Source: an uncultured Coriobacteriales bacterium
Lineage (GTDB): Bacteria > Actinomycetota > Coriobacteriia > Coriobacteriales > UMGS124
Reading direction: 5' to 3'
DNA: 8,255 nt
NCBI GenBank assembly: GCA_903789505.1
Contig: CAIFEU010000077.1
Span: 1 to 8,255, forward strand
The position numbers and the translations under genes were made by a program. Shown here piece by piece: positions 6,175 through 8,255 of this stretch (its first letter is position 1; each line of letters begins with the position of its first letter). Below the pieces are notes generated by a model. That model worked only from the letters and a program-made list of their open reading frames with translations, searched no databases and was not told the DNA's origin.

Positions 6175-7458
6175 CTAGCGCGCGGATGCGGCGGCGTCCG
6201 GGCCTTGCGCCGGTGGCTCCACCAGGTCTGCGGCGAGGTCAGCCGCGCGCCGCTCCGGGGTGTCGGTCAGGCCGATCTCCTCGTCGGTGAGGTAGCAGGC
6301 TGGGTCAGGCGCCCAGAGGTCTCCGGTCGCCGCCTCCGCCCGCACGCGGAAGTTGCCCCCGCAGATGTCGAGCCACTTGCAGCGCGCGCAGCGGCCGGTG
6401 ACGAAGGGGCGCTTGTCCTTGAGGCGGAACATCAGCTCGGACGCGGGCGTGGTGCGGCTCGTGTCGGTCCAGATCTCGGAGAACGGCCGCTGCGTGACGT
6501 TCCCGAGCGAGAAGTGCCGCCAGAACTGGTCGGCGTAGACCTCGCCGTCCCAGCTGACGCACCCGATGCCGTTGCCGGAGGAGTTGCCCTGGTTCATCTG
6601 CAGCAGCTCGTAGACGGCGGCGGCGCGCTCCGGGTCCTCGCGCAGCAGCTCCTCGTAGACGAAGACGCCGTCCGCGTGGTTGTCCACCGTCAGGATCTCG
6701 GGGTGGCCGCCCTCGTCGAACCACTGCTTGGTGCGGTCCATGATCAGGCGGACGGCGGCGCGCGTCTGCTCGTGCGTCAGGTCCTCGTCGATCATCGCGG
6801 ACCCGCGCCCGGAGTAGACCAGGTGGTAGAAGCAGGCGCGGTTGATGCCCTCGGCCTGCATCAGGTCGAAGATGTCATCGATCTCGCGCCAGTTGTGCTT
6901 GTTGATCGTGAAGCGCAGCCCCACCTTGATCCCGGCGTCCTGGGCGTTGTGCAGGCCGCGCAGCGCCGCGTCGAATGCCCCGGGCACGCCGCGGAACCGG
7001 TCGTGGGTGGCGGGGTCGCCGTCGAACGAGACGCCGACGTAGGAGAGGCCGACCTTCGCGAACTCGCGCGCCAGCTCGGGGGTGATCAGCGTCCCGTTGG
7101 TGGAGATCACGACGCGCATCCCTGCCGACTTGGCGTAGGAGATCAGCTCGACCAGGTCGGGCCTCACGCAGGGCTCGCCGCCCGAGAACAGAAGCACCGG
7201 CGCGCCGAACGCCGCGAGGTCGTCGATCATCGCCTTGGCCTGCTCAGTGGAGAGCTGGTCGTAGCGCCTGGCGTCGGACTGGGCGTAGCAGTGCTCGCAC
7301 TTAAGGTTGCAGGTGCGCGTGCAGTTCCACACGACGACGGGCTTCTTGTCGCGAGAGAACTGCAGCAGCCCGCTGGGGAGGCGCTTGGACTCCCTGTTGT
7401 AGCGCAGCACGTCCGCGGGTTCGACCGCCCCGCAGTACAGCTTGGAGATTCCGATCAT
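6175..7458 (-). CDS. ahbC: 12,18-didecarboxysiroheme deacetylase, radical SAM (Fe-coproporphyrin III synthase)
   Basis: Middle enzyme of the siroheme-dependent heme route: it removes the two acetate side chains of 12,18-didecarboxysiroheme to give Fe-coproporphyrin III. It is a cytoplasmic oxygen-sensitive Fe-S enzyme. From the chosen start there are 427 residues beginning MIGISKLYCG, the typical AhbC opening. The radical SAM motif is C50-NLK-C54-EH-C57 with GGEP at 93-96. A C-terminal SPASM-like cluster region has C300, C357, C360, C366 and C388. The ATG at 7458 is preferred over an in-frame ATG at 7515, because GGGAGAGG (7470-7477) precedes it by 11 bases and the extra 19 residues are not family-like. 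The C-terminal ~20 residues are Ala/Pro-rich. The nearest alternative is NirJ of heme d1 synthesis, disfavoured by the opening and by the AhbD neighbour. Confidence 0.93.
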   Translation of the reverse strand: MIGISKLYCGAVEPADVLRYNRESKRLPSGLLQFSRDKKPVVVWNCTRTCNLKCEHCYAQSDARRYDQLSTEQAKAMIDDLAAFGAPVLLFSGGEPCVRPDLVELISYAKSAGMRVVISTNGTLITPELAREFAKVGLSYVGVSFDGDPATHDRFRGVPGAFDAALRGLHNAQDAGIKVGLRFTINKHNWREIDDIFDLMQAEGINRACFYHLVYSGRGSAMIDEDLTHEQTRAAVRLIMDRTKQWFDEGGHPEILTVDNHADGVFVYEELLREDPERAAAVYELLQMNQGNSSGNGIGCVSWDGEVYADQFWRHFSLGNVTQRPFSEIWTDTSRTTPASELMFRLKDKRPFVTGRCARCKWLDICGGNFRVRAEAATGDLWAPDPACYLTDEEIGLTDTPERRAADLAADLVEPPAQGPDAAASAR

Positions 7459-7469
7459 GACGTTGGGTT

Positions 7470-7477
7470 CCTCTCCC
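7470..7477 (-). promoter_or_regulatory. Ribosome binding site deciding the ahbC start
   Basis: GGGAGAGG on the - strand lies 11 bases before the ATG at 7458 and inside the 19-codon extension that would result from starting at 7515. This favours the downstream start. Confidence 0.55.
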
Positions 7478-7500
7478 TCGTTGGTGTGCCTTCCGTCGCC

Positions 7501-7548
7501 CGGGCGCCGCGGCACGCACGGACGGCGCGTCAGCGGCGGTGGCGCCCG
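7501..7548. repeat. Inverted repeat in the hemD-ahbC gap
   Basis: CGGGCGCC (7501-7508) and GGCGCCCG (7541-7548) are perfect 8-bp inverted arms separated by 32 bases, in the 93-base gap between the hemD stop and the ahbC start. In GC-rich DNA an 8-bp match may be chance. It could form a leader hairpin before ahbC. Confidence 0.25.
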
Positions 7549-7551
7549 TCC

Positions 7552-8255
7552 CTATCGGGTCGCCCGGTCGCGACTGAACTCGCCGACGATCGCGTCGACG
7601 AGGCCGGGAATCGTGTAGGTCCTCGCCTCAACCGGGCTCGGCATCCCCAGGTCGAGCAGGGTCTTGCTGGTGACGGGCCCGATCGAGAACAGCCTTGCCC
7701 CGCTGCGAGCGAGCAGGCGCGCCACCTCCGTGGGGGATTGCCCCTGCCCGGGGGGCGTCGCCGTGCCGCCCCCGAGGATGGAGGCGAGGTTGCGCGCGGT
7801 CGACGACGAGGTGAACGTGACGGCGTCCACCTCGCGCGCCTCGAGCATCTCCGCCAGCCTTCCCGCCCGGGCACCAGCGTCGGCGGGAACCTGCGTCCGG
7901 TACGCCGTGACGACGTCGACCGAGGCGCCCGCGGCGCGCAGCATCTCAGGCAGCGTCTCGCGGGCCACCTGGGCGCGCGGAATCAGCACGCGCGCCCCTC
8001 GCAGGTCGCCCGCGGCGCTGAGCCGCTCGAACACCGCCTCGGCGACGTAGCGGTCGGGGACGACGTCCGGCTCTATCCCGTGGGAGCGCAGCGCCTGCGC
8101 GGTCGCGGGCCCGATCGCCGCCACGCGGCATGTCCCCAGCGCCCGCGCGTCGCGCGGGGGCCCCTCGCCCCCCCCCCCCCCCCCGGCGCAGAACGGCCCC
8201 CCCCCCGAGGGGCGCGGGCACCCCCCCCCCACCGAGGGGGGGAGCCAGCCCCCCG
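7552..8255 (-). CDS. hemD: Uroporphyrinogen-III synthase, 3' part (5' end lost at the window edge)
   Basis: HemD cyclises hydroxymethylbilane with inversion of ring D to uroporphyrinogen III, the branch point for siroheme and hence for the Ahb route. Reliable sequence runs from about 8154 down to the TAG at 7552-7554, roughly 200 residues. Diagnostic stretches are RVAAIGPATAQALRSHGI, VVPDRYVAEAVFERL, DAVTFTSSSTARNLASIL and LFSIGPVTSKTLLDLGM, in family order. The first part of the protein is missing. Beyond ~8155 the frame reads through long G/C runs giving poly-Gly/Pro, which looks like bad sequence; the GTG near 8232 is not a credible start. In many anaerobes HemD is fused behind a uroporphyrinogen-III methyltransferase (CobA); whether that holds here cannot be seen. 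It is the first gene of the visible cluster, 93 bases before ahbC. Confidence 0.88.
   Translation of the reverse strand, partial: GGWLPPSVGGGCPRPSGGGPFCAGGGGGGEGPPRDARALGTCRVAAIGPATAQALRSHGIEPDVVPDRYVAEAVFERLSAAGDLRGARVLIPRAQVARETLPEMLRAAGASVDVVTAYRTQVPADAGARAGRLAEMLEAREVDAVTFTSSSTARNLASILGGGTATPPGQGQSPTEVARLLARSGARLFSIGPVTSKTLLDLGMPSPVEARTYTIPGLVDAIVGEFSRDRATR
8168..8242. other. Homopolymer-rich low-quality end
   Basis: The right end contains a 17-base C run (8168-8184), two 10-base C runs (8197-8206 and 8221-8230) and a 7-base G run (8236-8242). No similar runs occur inside the window except a short one near base 11-17. The clean HemD reading ends here, so this is most likely contig-end sequencing or assembly error and not a biological repeat. 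Confidence 0.7.

Noticed and set aside
6162..6175. Inverted repeat GGGCGC-CT-GCGCCC at the end of ahbC, considered as a terminator
   Set aside because: Only 6 bp with a 2-base loop, overlapping the stop codon, no T-tract, and followed by a same-strand gene with a strong ribosome binding site. Chance is likely in GC-rich DNA.
6175..7458. Heme d1 synthesis (NirJ with NirDLGH) as an alternative reading of the radical SAM and Lrp-like modules
   Set aside because: NirJ and NirDLGH are close homologues, but the MIGISKLYCG opening is AhbC-like, a true AhbD module is present, and no other nir gene is seen.
8168..8230. C-rich runs considered as a G-quadruplex or repeat element
   Set aside because: They lie at the very end of the window, break a conserved coding sequence and look like sequencing error.
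1..8255. CRISPR array, insertion sequence, prophage or defence genes
   Set aside because: No direct-repeat/spacer pattern, transposase, integrase or terminal inverted repeats were seen. The window is filled by biosynthetic genes.

Overview
The window is a piece of a high-GC bacterial chromosome carrying a tetrapyrrole (heme) gene cluster. Genes recognised by their own motifs show heme being made by the siroheme-dependent (Ahb) route. That route is known from sulfate reducers, archaea and some Gram-positives, and differs from the coproporphyrin route of most Actinomycetota. High GC, strong GC3 and this pathway fit an anaerobic actinobacterium of the Coriobacteriia (Eggerthella-like). That placement is an inference.

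Layout: positions 1-240 hold no gene I can name. A TrmH/SpoU-family RNA 2'-O-methyltransferase runs on the + strand (241-1080). Everything else is on the - strand. In transcription order it is: hemD (3' part only, 8255-7552), ahbC (7458-6175), hemB (6100-5099), a triple fusion ahbD-ahbA-ahbB (5098-2804), hemL (2666-1359) and a tRNA-Glu(CTC) gene (1228-1153). A perfect 10-bp inverted repeat (1105-1141) separates the convergent + and - units.

How the genes work together: HemL makes 5-aminolevulinate from the glutamate semialdehyde that comes from Glu-tRNA. HemB condenses two aminolevulinates to porphobilinogen, and HemD closes the ring to uroporphyrinogen III. After siroheme is formed (genes not in the window), the AhbA/AhbB part of the fusion decarboxylates it to 12,18-didecarboxysiroheme. 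AhbC removes the acetate arms to give Fe-coproporphyrin III, and the AhbD part of the same fusion converts that to heme b. Not seen here are hemA, hemC, the uroporphyrinogen-III methyltransferase and the siroheme chelatase step. They probably lie upstream, past the 8255 end.

The two most notable points are the 764-residue AhbD-AhbA-AhbB fusion, which joins the first and last steps of the pathway in one chain, and the tRNA-Glu at the end of the cluster. That tRNA lacks U33 and has an A53.C61 mismatch, so it may be a tRNA biased toward tetrapyrrole synthesis, a decayed copy, or a sequencing error. Long C runs near the right end look like poor sequence and spoil the 5' part of hemD.
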